From NCBI GenBank assembly GCA_930367215.1, contig OV884058.1:218530208-218594207 (forward strand): a DNA stretch of 64,000 bases, given 5' to 3'. A program made the translations under genes and the position numbers. Numbering within the stretch: position 1 is the stretch's first letter; each line of letters starts with the position of its first letter. Positions 44,194-55,299 of this stretch are shown here, one piece after another. The notes beneath the pieces are model-generated. The model ran no database searches and was not told where the DNA came from. It worked only from the letters and a program-made list of their open reading frames with translations. The stretch comes from Pollenia angustigena (lineage: Eukaryota; Arthropoda; Insecta; Diptera; Polleniidae).

Positions 44194-47140
44194 AGTAAAA
44201 GTAACATTTTCTTTATGAAGTATCGAAATAATTTTTCCACTTCATCATATTTTTTAAATCCCCAAATTTGAGCACCGTAAAACATTATAGATCGGGAAGC
44301 AGCGACGAAAATTGTAAGTTTATTGTTGTTCGATATCTTAGGATGATTTATATATTTTGACCATGTTGATGCAATCGCCATTTTCGCTGTTGTTAATATA
44401 TTTCCTAAGTGCTTTGTAAAAGATAAGTTAAAATTGATATCCATTCCCAGATATCTGTAGTTATTGACAATTTCTTTATTACGTTCTTCAAAACTCCACT
44501 TAATATTATTGGATATTCTTACACCACTACGAAAAACAACTATCATTGATTTTTCCAAATTTACCTTAAGACACCACATCAAGCAGTAGGAATGAAGAGC
44601 ATCAATCATGGTTTGCAGTTCACTTGGGGAATCGGCCAAAATGACAATGTCATCTGCGTACAGAAGAATTTTAACAGCAATGTCTGCAACTTTTACTCCG
44701 CCAGGAAGGAAATCAGCTAAGTCATTAAGCTACAAGGCACACAAAATTGGACTAAGTATGCATCCTTGTTTAACGCCAACGTTAACATTAAAAGGTTCAG
44801 AAAACGTATTTCCATACAGGACTTGACTAGACGTGTTTTCGTATGTAAGCTGTAGAATACGAAAAATTTTTGATGATAATCCCATAGTTGATAATGTATA
44901 AAAAAGCAAATTTCTGGGAACCAAATCAAACGCACAGGAAAAGTCCACAAAAAATGCGTATGTGTTCTTACCTTTTAATTTGTTTAAGTGTACAATATTT
45001 GTCAGGTTGAAGACGTTATCAACTGGAGAGTAATTTTTTCTGAATCCAGCTTGATATTCGTTAAATATGGAGTATTTTTCGATCCAATTTGTTATGCGAT
45101 CTAAGATTATGTTGTTAAAGATTTTGCACAGGGTATCAATTAGTGACAAGCCACGGTAATTTGAAGCGCAATTGGGATCACCTTTTTTTTAAAGTGGTAT
45201 TAATATGGCGGTTTTAAAGCTTGTTGGAACATTTTCGTGTAAAAATATGTATGTAGTTGAGAACTGAAAGTATTTCCGTAACAAAACAGGCGCGTGCAAA
45301 TTTATAAAATTCATAGCTTATACCGTCGATTCCAGGAGACTTATTTAGTTTTAACGATCTTAATACTGATGAAAGCTCAAAAATCTCTATTGGCGAATCG
45401 AGAAAAGCATCAATATAATATGGCATACACCAGTGAATTTCATTTATTTTGTTTGTATTTTGCAATAAATTTCTAAAATGTATACGAAAATCATCTGCAG
45501 TTAGGTTGCCTATTGTTATTTGTTTTCTTGATTTCATATTATTGGAGAGTTTCCACCACGCTTTACTGCAGCTGACCAAATTAAGTTGTTTCAGATTTTC
45601 ATTATAGAACTCACATTTTCTATTACGACAAATGTTAAGATACTTATATCTTGCAGAATTATATCTTGATTTTATTATATCTGTGTTCCTCTTTATATAC
45701 TATTCTAGAGCTTTTAACATATTTTTATGGAAACGGGCACATTTCCTGTTGAACTATTTTTGTTTTGGTTCAAAACCAAACTTGTTTTTTGTAGATACAT
45801 TAGCTTCTTTAATTTTATTTTTAATAGACAATACAATGTCATCAACCTAACTATTGTGAATATTAACAGATTTATAAGTACTAGCGAGTTGATTAAGATT
45901 TTCACAATATTTGGTGACTAAATTGACATTCCATCGAAGCCTTTGCTGGCCCGAAAAGATTCTATTATTGTTATATGCAGGACAAGTTAAATTTAGTTCA
46001 AGAGGCATATGATCAGAAAATGGCTTGTAACTAAAAGTAAAATCCTCAACATACTTAAGAAGACTATGTGAACAAATACAATAGTCTATAACTGAACTAC
46101 CAGCACCTTTACAAAAGCTGTATTTGCCTGAGCATTACCCGCTGTTCTACCGTTGAGTATTATTCCCCCTATGTTAGTAACAAGAGACATAAGTTGCTTT
46201 ACTTTCGGACTAAACTTTTTGTCTTTCGAGCATCTCGATATTTGGTAGGTCTTGTAAAAACATAGGTTTCAATACGGGCATTTAAATCACAGAATATACA
46301 AAAGTTTGTAGGGGAAAGTTCTTCCAAAACATTTTCAAAACATTTCCTATCAGTTTTCCAATTGGTGCAATTTAAATAAAGTGGGATAAAACAAAACAAA
46401 TTTCCGTCTATTCTTGCAGTAAAAAAAAACATTATTAAAATGTGTAGAAAACTTCAAATTATACATTTTTTGTATTTTCTTTTTGAAGCCATACAAGCAA
46501 CCCCCACTAGCACGACCAGCTTTATGAATTTTATTTGCTTCAATCCAATATAAACAGTAATTTTGAAAGTATGTTGCAAAGTGGAAAATTCACCAAGCCT
46601 TACTTTAAGATTTTCATTGAGACTTGAAATAGCTTTGTTAATTTTTCTTAGATTATAACGCACATTTTGTTCCTCATTAGTATTATCTTTCTGTAAATAG
46701 ATTGAATCTCCTTTTAGCTTACCTTTGGCGGAAATAACATTAATAGTTTGCATGTAATTTTCTAAAGTAAACAAAAATGTTTTTTTTCCTTGGTAGTGAA
46801 CGAGCTGTTACTACATTAACATAATTTAAAAAAATCAGTTTTAGCTGCGGATACACTTTTACTTGTTAAGCCACTAACAACAATATTATTAGAGCGGGTT
46901 CTGCGATCAATTTGTTCTAGGCGACTAGTAAGATCATTTATTTCTTTTCTAAATTTTGTGTTTTCTTCTTTAAGCTCTTCAATTTCAGATTTAATTGATA
47001 CGAGCTCATCTTTTCGAGCAACATCCTTTAATTTTACATCCAATAAATCACAAAGTCTATCCCAGGAAAATACATCAGGGGAAGCTCTCAATTTATGTTC
47101 TCATTTACTGCATTTTGTGTACTCGAACGCAATTTCGTAA
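44194..47140 (-). pseudogene. LINE B: non-LTR retrotransposon, ORF1 and ORF2 5' part
   Basis: Minus strand. ORF1 remnant at 47091-46816: a coiled coil (IKSEIEELKEENTKFRKEIN) then RRTRSNNIVVSGL, the usual layout of LINE ORF1 proteins. Endonuclease remnant at 46.43-46.2 kb (FIPLYLNCTNW, FENVLEEL, FCDLNARI). Reverse transcriptase: LKLNKSPGIDGISYEFYK (45.3 kb), LCKIFNNIILDRITNWIEKY, AGFRKNYSPVDNVF, FFVDFSCAFDLVPRNLLFYT, GVKQGCILSPILCAL, then LLYADDIVILADSPSELQTM, KVNLEKSMIVVFRSG, IVNNYRYLGMDINFNLSFTKHL and YGAQIWGF. A stop (TAG) sits right after ILCAL, and several shifts separate the blocks. The element resumes at 40870 beyond LINE A. Inactive. Confidence 0.85.
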
Positions 47141-47413
47141 AATTCAGTAAAGTTTAGTAAAAAATAGTAAAAACTTTTGTGTTCTCGAACGCAACTAATA
47201 ACTCGTTCTAATCACTACTATATTCAATTACATAATGTTTAATTCAAAACGAAGAAGTTTATGTCTTGTGCAACTAAATCCAAGTAAATGCGTTCGATAA
47301 GCACTTTCAGTCTTATCAAATTGGTTCTATACTTAATGAAATATACTTATATAATTAAAAGTTCGGACTTTACTACCCCTCCTTTACATATATTCCCATT
47401 TAATAATGGAAAG
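47141..47413. other. No feature recognised
   Basis: Repeated 'gttctcgaacgcaa' words flank the 5' edge of LINE B (47110-47205), possibly its remains. No gene. Confidence 0.4.
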
Positions 47414-49344
47414 ACATATCGTCGTTCCGGAGTTATCTTGCCGTATATCACAAAAATTTTTTTTTGGGAAATCGAATTTTAAGGTTCAAATTTGTATACA
47501 CAAAAATGTACATGGTCCAATATTTTTGTCAGATATTGTGTTTGAAGTTGTTTATCGATTTATGTAAAAAAATATCCAAAGTCATGGAAAAAAATTTAAG
47601 TTAAAGCCATTCTCACGTCCGAAAAAAATTTAAAATTTTGCGGTATACGCCACTTTTTGCGAAATATTTTTTAGTTTGTATGATATACGTCAAAATAACG
47701 TGATAAAAACTGCATTCATGTGTTTCACCAATATTATCTTACTGCCTGTTTTTAGAAAATCAAACCAAAATTTCGTGTGAGAAATTATATTGAAAACAAA
47801 AATTCGATTTTTATTGTTGTTTTTAACATAATTACTGACACGAAATATTATTTTCATATTCTTAAAACAGACAGTTAGTTAGTTTTACCTTTTTATAAAA
47901 ATACCAATAAATTGCATATTTGTTTTAATCGCATCTCCCTTGTTGAATTATTAAATGTATCATACGATTTATTATTAAACTTTATTATTTAGGAAGTAGT
48001 TCGGTCGTGCTTGGTACTTTATAATTTTTAAATTTAAAAAAAGTTAATTAAAATGTACAAAAAAAAATTAAATTATAAAGCTCAAGTCGTGGAGTGCAGT
48101 TCAATAGGTATGATATATACAAAATTGTACTCGATAAATAAAAATTCAGAATTTTTTTAATAGAATCTGATCCATTTGACACTGACGACTCTATATGTGA
48201 TTCAAATTATAACCCTAACAAAGACTCCAAGCAGATGGAAAATAACTGTAAATTGTTTTCAATTCAATTTTAAAACATCGATGTTTTAAAATCTATTTAT
48301 TTGTAGAATCTAATAGTGACTATTCGTCATCTCTGGGCAGAAACGAAAAATATGATTCGCTGGCAGCAGCAACTAAAGTTAAACAAAGTAGACTTAATCA
48401 TAAAAGAAAAAGGGAAATAGTAACGAATATAAATATTTCGAAAAGAATAAAACGTCAAATGAACACTGAAAATGTAAACAGTTCCAATTTTGAATCTTCA
48501 GCATTAGAAATTTATTCCAACAATAATGCTCAGCAACATGTAGATGATCTCTTTAGTGGTACAGATATGTTCATTTTATATTAATGAAATTTTTAACTAG
48601 TTTGTCTTACAGAACCTACTATATTAGATCAAGATATGGTGGCAACAGAACTTATTTCAGAAAAAACTAAAGTGGCTCGGAAAAGAAAAATTAATGCCGA
48701 CCAAAGAAAACAAAATATACGTAAGATGAAAAGACAATCCGGCAAGGAATATATTACATCAAGCGGTAAATTGCAAAAAAATAAAGCCATCAAACCGTGT
48801 TGTGGGCGAAATAATTTTTCAGAAAATCAGCGAAAAAAAACTTTTTGATGATTTTTGGTCATTAACCGACAGGCAAAAAAAATCATTTTATGATAAATTT
48901 ATCACCAAAAATTTGGTTAAAAGACGAAGAGTTCTTAGAAATCGAAAAACATATACCTTTTCATACCAAACTTTTTTTTCTCAATACCATTGCTGTATCC
49001 GAGAAGCGAGTTTATTACCATTTTAAGTATCGTTCTGGCGAAAATACGGGGATACCCAAAAGTTTTCGTCATGGAAAACATACAAAACACAGTTTAGCGC
49101 AAGATTCACTTAAAAATATTGCAGACTTCATCAGGAGCTTTCCTACTGTGGCTTTCCATTATTGCAGGGCAACGACTTCGATGCAATACTTGGAAGAAAG
49201 CCTAAGTGTGAGCAAAATGTACCGGCTGTTTGTACAGAAATTTCCTACTGTTAAAGTATCTTTGACAACATTTCTATAGACCATGAAAAGACCAATGTGA
49301 TAAGTGTTGCTTGTATACAAATCTAAAAAATAACGACAGACTAA

Positions 49345-49573
49345 AGCTTCGTACAGACGATGGTCAGATCTTACAATATTGTAACCCGGGGTTGCCAACA
49401 GCAATATTTTTCTGACAATGGTCCATTGTCAGATGCATTAATTTTGCGCTTCTCCAAATACAAATGAGCTTACAACGTTCACACAGTTGTAAGACATTTT
49501 AGCCAATTTTAATGCAATTTAAGCAACGCTGCTTACCAATATTGTAAGATCTGACCATCGTCTGTACGAAGCT
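49345..49573. mobile_element. PIF/Harbinger-type MITE, 229 bp, perfect 38-bp ends
   Basis: Flanked by TAA on both sides (49342-49344, 49574-49576). The ends AGCTTCGTACAGACGATGGT and the following bases to CAATATTG are perfectly inverted for ~38 bp. It interrupts the coding block ending NNDRL; removing it plus one TAA restores codons for RLSENEK. Perfect arms suggest recent activity. Confidence 0.9.
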
Positions 49574-50212
49574 TAAGTGAAAATGAAAAAACGTTGTTTC
49601 CTTCCCCGTGTTTCTATATTTAATTTAAGTATGCTCCTTTGGTTCAATAAGTAAAATATTATAGCTGTAAGGTATCTTAACCATATCTCTTAAACTTAAG
49701 TATTATTTGTGTAAAAGTGAATTGCAATTCAATAAATGAAGTTTATATATAAAATAAAAACGTTGTACAACAACCATATAAAACAAAATAGCAGTTGCAA
49801 AATTGAACGTGATAGAGATAGGCAGTTTAAATCAAATAACACAATAGTAGTGTGCTTCGACTTACAAAGCACTTTCAACGTTCCTAAGGGATTTTCATCC
49901 ATATTTTATAATAAGAGAAAACTATCAGTTTTTAACATGACAGCGACGGTATGTGCAAAAATCGCAAATAAAAAAAGTTTTACTTACTGTTCTATTTGGA
50001 ACGAAGCACATAGTGGTCGCTCTGGAAATGATATTGTACTATTATCAAAATTGTAGAAAACATTTTAAATGATTTTAATAGTATTGAGCATATCATTTTC
50101 TGGAGTTACTCCTGCGTGCCGCAAAATAAAATATTATCGTCTGCTTTTCTGAAATGCTTGTATAACAATGATAAGCTCAAAACAATAGTGCAAAAGTTTT
50201 CAGAGCCAGGAC

Positions 50213-50417
50213 CACAAAGCATACAGAGATGAAAAAAGTGACGTATGAAAAATGCCCAAATCATTTGCGAGGGCAGATTTCGAAGAAAGAGAAAGAAAAT
50301 GTTTGGCAAGTTGTAAAAACAGGCCGCTACTATCAACACGAATGGCGTAATCAAAATAAAAAATGCAAAAAGAAAAACACAATATTTTCTATCTCGTGAC
50401 GCCTCTGTGTGCTCTGT
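50213..50417. mobile_element. ~205-bp MITE in the TE gene, 9-bp TSD
   Basis: AGCCAGGAC occurs at 50204-50212 and 50418-50426. Inside, ACAAAGCATACAGAG and the complement of ACAGAGCACACAGAG form inverted ends. The second copy of the duplication resumes the gene's coding sequence (IQEVEAVHS follows shortly). A 9-bp duplication is typical of Mutator-like elements; the assignment is tentative. Confidence 0.72.
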
Positions 50418-50665
50418 AGCCAGGACATTTCCAAATTCAGGAGGTTGAAGCTGTCCATAGTGCAATCGATCGATTCCTAATATATAAAGAAATTCATAGT
50501 CCCTTGGAATTTATTTTCAAAGTTAAAAAACTATCAATCGAAAAAGTTAATTTTAAAAATTATAGAAATGTTTCCGGTGATTTTAAAATTTACTCTACTT
50601 TAGCAAGTCAGTTTAACTTTCAAAATATTCCATTTACTAAAATTAAGGTAATAAAATATAATTAA

Positions 50666-51700
50666 TTCGACTTGTTTTCTTTACAATATAAAACTTCTGC
50701 AATGGAAGACGAATTAAAAACATCAACTTTGAGAAAACAAGCACGGAACTGAGTTTTTACAAATTCAGAAACAGTATTTGCAAAAGAACTAAATACATGC
50801 TCAAAAATAAATATATCTCAAGACAAAAAGATAGATATTCAAAGCTTATACATACACAGAAAAAAATTATTGCCGAATTATTTTCAAACAAACGATTGTT
50901 TGAAAATTTTTTTAATTTCTACAAATTTTTTTACTGATTCAATTAAAATTTTTGTTTGTAAAAAAATTTCACTCTTTTTAAACAACAGAAACAACAACAA
51001 CATTATAAGAAACAAAATAAATTTTTGGTTGGTTTCAAAGTTGGTTAAAAAAAAAATCAAAATCCCGTATTCAATTTTTTCAAACTGTTTGCTTAAATAC
51101 ATCAAATACAAAAATATAATGATGACGAAAAACATATCGAGACGGTCTGTCGCCGTTTTTGGGTTACATTTCTTCTTCATTAGCAAAGGAAAGGATACAG
51201 CAACAATGAGTGATGACGAAAAACATTGTGCACACACAGAAAAAATTATTTTTCCAATTCAAACAAAAAATTTGTAGAATCAAACAATTTTTTGTCTAAA
51301 ATCGGTCCTACAAACAAATTCGCTTATTCAAACAATTTATTTGCATTTTGTTTATTGAAAAAAAACGCCGATTTTTTCAAACAAATAATTTTACAGAATC
51401 AAACAAAAAGTTTACTGAAATTCATATAAATTTCAAACAAATAATTTTGCTGAATCAAACAAAAAAGTTTTGGCACAAGCAATGACGCGCACACAAGCAA
51501 GCACTGTTGGCGAAGATGAAGCAGAGCAGAGCGGCCGGCTGGCTTTGAGACACATTTTTTTGTTGGAATAATTTTTGAACGAAGTCTTTTTTTATACACA
51601 CAGAAAAAATTATTGCCAAATTATTTTCAAACAAACGCTTGTTTGAAAATTTTTTTGATTTCTACAAATTTTTTTACTGATCCAATCAATATTATGTTAT
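50666..51700. repeat. ACACACAGAAAAAATTATT repeats, three occurrences
   Basis: The ~90-bp segment starting CACAGAAAAAATTATTGCC (with the CAAACAAACG(A/C)TTGTTTG palindrome) occurs at 50856-50945 and 51598-51690. A shorter related start is at 51233. CAAACAA words fill the region between. Probably two or three overlapping MITE copies. The 117- and 135-codon ORFs on opposite strands here follow the AAC/GTT periodicity and are not genes. Confidence 0.65.
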
Positions 51701-52170
51701 GCCGGTCTTGCAGCAAATTAGCGATATATTATCTAATTTTTTTTTTTATTATTATAATTATGCTTTAATTTCTAAACAATAAAATAAATTTAAGCAAAAC
51801 AACGCTGCATTTGTTTATACTGTACTACACCCAAAACGCTCTTAAGATATAAAACAAAAAATGTAATAAAAACAGTGATATTCATAAGATAGTCTCTTTT
51901 TGTAAAATACCTAATATACTTTGTTCACATACAACAAGATAACGTAAGATTTTTTTAATTGTAAATTTTCATACGCTTTTTGTCGTATATCCACAATTAT
52001 GCTACATACGATATTATAATGCATTAAATTTTTCGCAAAAGTGTATATACAACAAAATGGCTTCGTCATATCTCATTAACCATAAGAGATAGAGACGTGG
52101 GGATAAATTTACCATAGGAAACGGTCTTATCTCATTTATTTCGATTTTGTGATATACGACAAGATAAATC
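51701..52170. other. AT-rich right part of the 4.8-kb element
   Basis: No gene. Contains several GTATAT-type words and 'gtcgtatatccac', probably subterminal sequence of the surrounding element. Confidence 0.45.
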
Positions 52171-52379
52171 CGGAACGACGATATGTTAGACCTAAGTTTA
52201 TATAAGCATGTATGTATGTCATTATCATTGGGTTTTTCTTTTTTTTTTAATACATATATATACATATGTAAATATTTATATAAATAAATTTTATAAATAA
52301 ATAATTTGAATAAATAAAAAAATATGTGTTTTATTTCGACATTTGAATTCGGTTAAAAGCCAATTAGACTATTTTCAAG

Positions 52380-52742
52380 ATAACATTCTTATAACCGATC
52401 TTACAACAAGAATTTTATTAAGATTAAGATTCTTGATTTAAGATTCCTAATAAGTACACAATCTTAAATTCGAACTTAAAATAAGAATTTTTTTAAGAAT
52501 ATATTCTTAAATTTTTAAGAATGTGATCTAAATTTAACATTTTTATTAAGAACAAAATCTTGAATTCGATCTTAAAATTAGAATTTATTCAAGATTGCCA
52601 TCTTAAATGCGATCTTTAAAAAAAAATCAAGATTTTATTCTTGAATTAAGAATTTTCGCATTTAACAGACTATTAAGATTGAAATTATTTGATTTTGAAC
52701 GTAAAGTCTTGATGTTAGCACGTTTTTTCCCTTAGTGTATAA
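52380..52742. repeat. AAGATCTTAA-type degenerate repeat, copy 2
   Basis: Alternating TTAAGAAT, GATCTTAA and CTTGATT words, ending CCCTTAGTGTA at 52741. Inverted relative of 37750-38035. Confidence 0.6.
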
Positions 52743-52826
52743 CTAAATTTTAAAAAAACCTAAGGTCGCGATTTATTTGATATTTACATACATACATACA
52801 CACATGCATACATATGTGAGAGGTAA

Positions 52827-53250
52827 CCCAGATGTAACTAGAAGGAGTAAAGAGGCCTAATAGAAGGCCTTATTTAGCAGTCACAAGCAGTCAGAAGCCC
52901 TTCTCGCCGCATTCCATACTTATTTATTTTTTACACAGGTTGTCATTGGGCGCAAGGCCTTCCACACTTCCTTTAAAAACAACTTCGATCCCTTCCCAAA
53001 GAAGGGAGTAAGGAAGGTCACTAAAAATAAAAAGTAAATAAAACTGAACACCTTCCTTTCTCCCTTCTCAAAGAAGGGAGTAGCGAATGTGTACTGAATA
53101 TTTCAGAAGGTCTTTTAAAAAGAAGTTTATACCTTCTAGAAGGCATACTTCTGAAGGCAGAATATCATGCGAAGCGAATCTTTTAGAAAGGAGTATAGAG
53201 GCCTTCAAAAAGGCCTGCCACTTGCGGTCCTTTCAATATTTACCGCTGGG
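52827..53250. mobile_element. CCCAGCGG / GGCCTT-rich MITE, 424 bp
   Basis: Ends CCCAGATGTAACTAG and the complement of CCCAGCGGTAAAT. Many AAGGCCTT and GAAGGxxTTC palindromes inside, and shared text with 32471-32700 ('cgccgcattccatacttatt', 'cacaggttgtcattgggcg'). Short ORFs are chance. Confidence 0.75.
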
Positions 53251-53259
53251 AAACTACAC

Positions 53260-53626
53260 CAAGTCATATTTTGAAAAACTTGTTGAGAATCGTAAATGTT
53301 TCTATTTTTGTATTGAAAAATTTGACTTAGCTCGAATATTTTATATAACGCATATAATGTTTTTTATGACTTCGATATCCTTAAAAAAAATATGTACGTC
53401 ATGTAATATCACCGTTGCTGATTAAAATGGACTTGGCGTTATTTACCTCACATAATGGTATTGGTACTGTTTAATTCCTTGAAACATACAGCATCAAGCC
53501 CAATTTTTTTATTTTAACAGATTTGACAGCAACAGAACAGAACAGAAAAACTAATCAATTTCACAGATTTTTTAATAACAGAAAAAAATCAGCTGATTCG
53601 TTACAGAACAGAAAGTATAGACTAAC
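53260..53626. other. No feature recognised
   Basis: AT-rich; CAGAACAGAACAG simple repeat near 53530. No gene. Confidence 0.4.
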
Positions 53627-53700
53627 TGCCTGTTCATCTATTTCCGAACGAAGACTTCATTAGCTTAACTTACATTTCAAACAAAAACCAATTATTAAAT
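53627..53700. repeat. Partial copy of the CCTGTTCG MITE
   Basis: GCCTGTTCATCTATTTCCGA then GAACGAAGACTTCATTAGC matches one arm of the element at 37388-37520; the second arm is absent. Confidence 0.65.
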
Positions 53701-54015
53701 ATTGTGGTTTTTTTACGTGTTAGTTAAGCAAAATGGCACAAAATAGATTTATTTATATCTTAATAATGGTATATGCCCAGCAAAAACTTACATTGCAAAG
53801 TAATGAGTTAAAAAGCTAATATAACGACTCTTCACTACTTATACATTGGCATTTTAACTCATTATTTTAACACGGTGATGTCATTGCAGGCAAGTACTTA
53901 CCACCCTCGCTTACAAATAGGGAGTTAAATAAGTCATTACCACATTCGCTTACAAATAGGGACTTAAATAAGTTATGACTCCGATGTCACCAAAATTACA
54001 ACTAACATGTCATGT

Positions 54016-54165
54016 CTTTAAAAATTTTTTTTTTTTTATTATTTTTTTTAAATTATTTTTTTTCTATTTTTTCTTATTTTATTTTACTTTACTTTATGTT
54101 TTTTTTTCTATTTTTTCTTATTTTATTTTACTTTGCTTTATTTTTTATTATTTTTTCTGTCTCTG
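54016..54165. repeat. Low-complexity (TTTTATTTTACTTTA)n block
   Basis: T/A-only tract of ~130 bp with a TTTTCTTATTTTATTTTACTT period. The hydrophobic F/Y/L-rich ORFs over it are artefacts of the composition. Confidence 0.8.
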
Positions 54166-54240
54166 GCGGGATTCGATCGCGCAACCTCGGTGCTGATAGA
54201 GTAGCTCACTATCAGCTAGTCTACCGGGGCAGTGTAGTTT
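54166..54240 (-). repeat. tRNA-like SINE head
   Basis: On the minus strand: GCCCCGGTAGACTAGCTGAT, then AGTGAGCTACTCTATCAGC, GAGGTTGCGCGATCGAATCCCG. A pol III B-box-like GATCGAATCCC and an A-box-like TAGACTAGCTGATAGTG are present, but there is no 3' acceptor strand to pair with GCCCCGG, so it is not a functional tRNA gene. It is followed on this strand by an A-rich tract (the T block on plus), as in a SINE. Confidence 0.55.
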
Positions 54241-54779
54241 TTGTATAAAAAAACGATGTTTTTTACTCAATTAAGAGCGTAAATATGAGATTAAATTATT
54301 GGAGGCAACTACTTACAACCCTCGCTTACAAATAGGGAGTTAAATAAGTCATTACCACATTCGCTTACAAATAGGGACTTAAATAAGTTATTACTCCGAT
54401 GTCACCAAAATTACAACTAACATGTCATGACTATAAAATTTCAGTACAGCATAATTTTTCATAATCAAATTTATTACAAATTGTTTTTTATTTATAATAA
54501 AAAAAAAACAAATTGTAAGAACAAATATTTTAAATCAATTTGTATTAGATTTGAAAAAACTTCAACCGTAGATGCATTTTATTACGAATGAATTATAAAT
54601 TTCGTTAATCAACTCATACACAAGTACTTAGGTATCAGATTATATGTCAGCCATTACAAAACTACTTCTATGTAATGCAGATGGTATGAAGTAGTCATTG
54701 AAAAGTAAGTTGTTCAGTAATGGCAAGTCATTACCAAGTTTTTGCTGGGTGTATATAAATTTTTGTTTTATTGCACTGT

Positions 54780-55275
54780 AATATACATATAAGATTCGGC
54801 AAAGCCGAGTTAAGCGCTCGTACTTTTTAATAGGTTTCATCCCTATGACAATATTTAGTACTAAATATCATTAAATTTTCTAAAAGACGCACAATGACGA
54901 ACGAACGAAGATAATCAATTTCCATTACGAAGAGCAATTGCGTGTACGATAGTTTTTGACTGTCCGTCTTTAGCCAACACAAATAAGCTCGATGGTTTGC
55001 CGACGCGAGAACATGCCACGTATAATTGTTCGTGTGGAAAACATGAGGTGCACAAATCTAAGCCGCAAACAGACATCGTTTGGCCTTGCCACTTATTGAT
55101 TGTCATTGCAAATGCCAATTTATTAGGAAATTTAACGCATTTGAAGTCAGTTTGGACGTCTGTGGCAATCTTCGGAGTTTGTGGCAGCAAAATATTTGGT
55201 CTCGAAATTAACCTTTCAAAAAAGGTAGCCAATCGTGTACCATTGTATAGACGTGGTGGGTTTGAATTTTGAAGT
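54780..55275 (-). pseudogene. Helitron helicase, C-terminal remnant
   Basis: Minus-strand block: RLISRPNILLPQ, FKCVKFPNKLAFAMTINKWQ, GQTMSVCGLDL, CFPHEQLYVACSRVGKPSSL, FVLAKDGQSKTIVHAIALRN. This is the PIF1-family helicase C-terminus found in Helitron RepHel proteins (the 'AFAMTINKxQGQ' and 'QLYVACSRVGKPxxLFV' signatures). Only ~110 codons remain, from helicase motif V-VI to near the end. Downstream on the same strand lies an ACTCGGCTTTGCCGA hairpin (~54797-54811), similar to the hairpin of the window's dispersed repeats. Confidence 0.85.
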
Positions 55276-55299
55276 AGAATGACCGTAGAGAAAAATACA

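Larger units (their letters stand above)
48053..50665 (+). pseudogene. Multi-exon TE-associated protein, family unassigned
   Basis: Proposed exons: 48053-48107 (MYKKKLNYKAQVVECSSI), 48164-~48247 (ESDPFDTDDSICDSNYNP, acidic), 48307-48558 (ESNSDYSSSLG, then a basic KRKRE region), then 48613 onward; most junctions are phase 1 (G|AA). Downstream blocks: KRKINADQRKQNIRKMKR, KPCC, KKLFDDFWSLTDRQKKSFYD, HTKLFFLNTIAVSEKRVYYH, FIRSFPTVAFHYCRATTSMQ, DQCDKCCLYTNLKNNDRLSE (split by a MITE), then NTIVVCFDLQSTFNVPKGFS, IWNEAHSGRSGNDIVLL, IIFWSYSCVPQNK, EVEAVHSAIDRFL, EIHSPL and IPFTKIKVIKYN. Proteins of this layout are common in insect gene sets from memory; CFDLQ, WSYSCVPQNK and EVEAVHS might be a D-D-E/D catalytic series, which is speculation. 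Two frameshifts near 48.80 and 48.97 kb and two insertions make it a pseudogene. Confidence 0.7.
47414..52186 (+). mobile_element. 4.8-kb ACATATCGTC DNA element with its own gene
   Basis: Inverted ends: ACATATCGTCGTTCCGGAGT at 47414 and the complement ending GACGATATGT at 52186, with pairing of ~45 bp (through TTATCTTG and CGTATATCACAAAA). GTATA(T/C)(A/G)C-type words recur inside both ends (47640-47690, 51960-52070). It encloses one multi-exon gene on the plus strand (48053-50665), three smaller insertions and an AT-rich tail. The short copy at 33426-35108 shares the first ten terminal bases and the gene family. Target duplication not resolved. Confidence 0.72.
53776..54748. mobile_element. 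~970-bp element, CCCAGCAAAAACTT ends
   Basis: Inverted ends CCCAGCAAAAACTT at 53776 and AAGTTTTTGCTGGG at 54748, followed inward by TCATTACC/GGTAATGA words. Two 120-bp direct repeats (53895-54015 and 54311-54429) lie inside, flanking a poly-T-rich block and a tRNA-like head. The duplicated unit itself contains a ~38-bp repeated 'cgcttacaaatagggacttaaataa' motif. Confidence 0.72.

Noticed and set aside
43344..44639. A single 431-codon protein on the minus strand
   Set aside because: It joins the C-terminal part of one LINE reverse transcriptase to the N-terminal linker of another; the junction coincides with the 5' end of LINE A.
50870..51277. Overlapping 117- and 135-codon ORFs on both strands
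   Set aside because: Both follow CAAACAA/GTTTG repeats and AAC/AAT periodicity; no domain.
54166..54240. A tRNA gene
   Set aside because: A- and B-box-like motifs are present, but the 3' acceptor strand does not pair with the 5' GCCCCGG and an A-rich tract follows, as in a SINE.
53975..54248. Membrane protein suggested by F/Y/L-rich ORFs
   Set aside because: Produced by a T/A-only low-complexity tract, which reads as Phe, Tyr, Leu and Ile in any frame.
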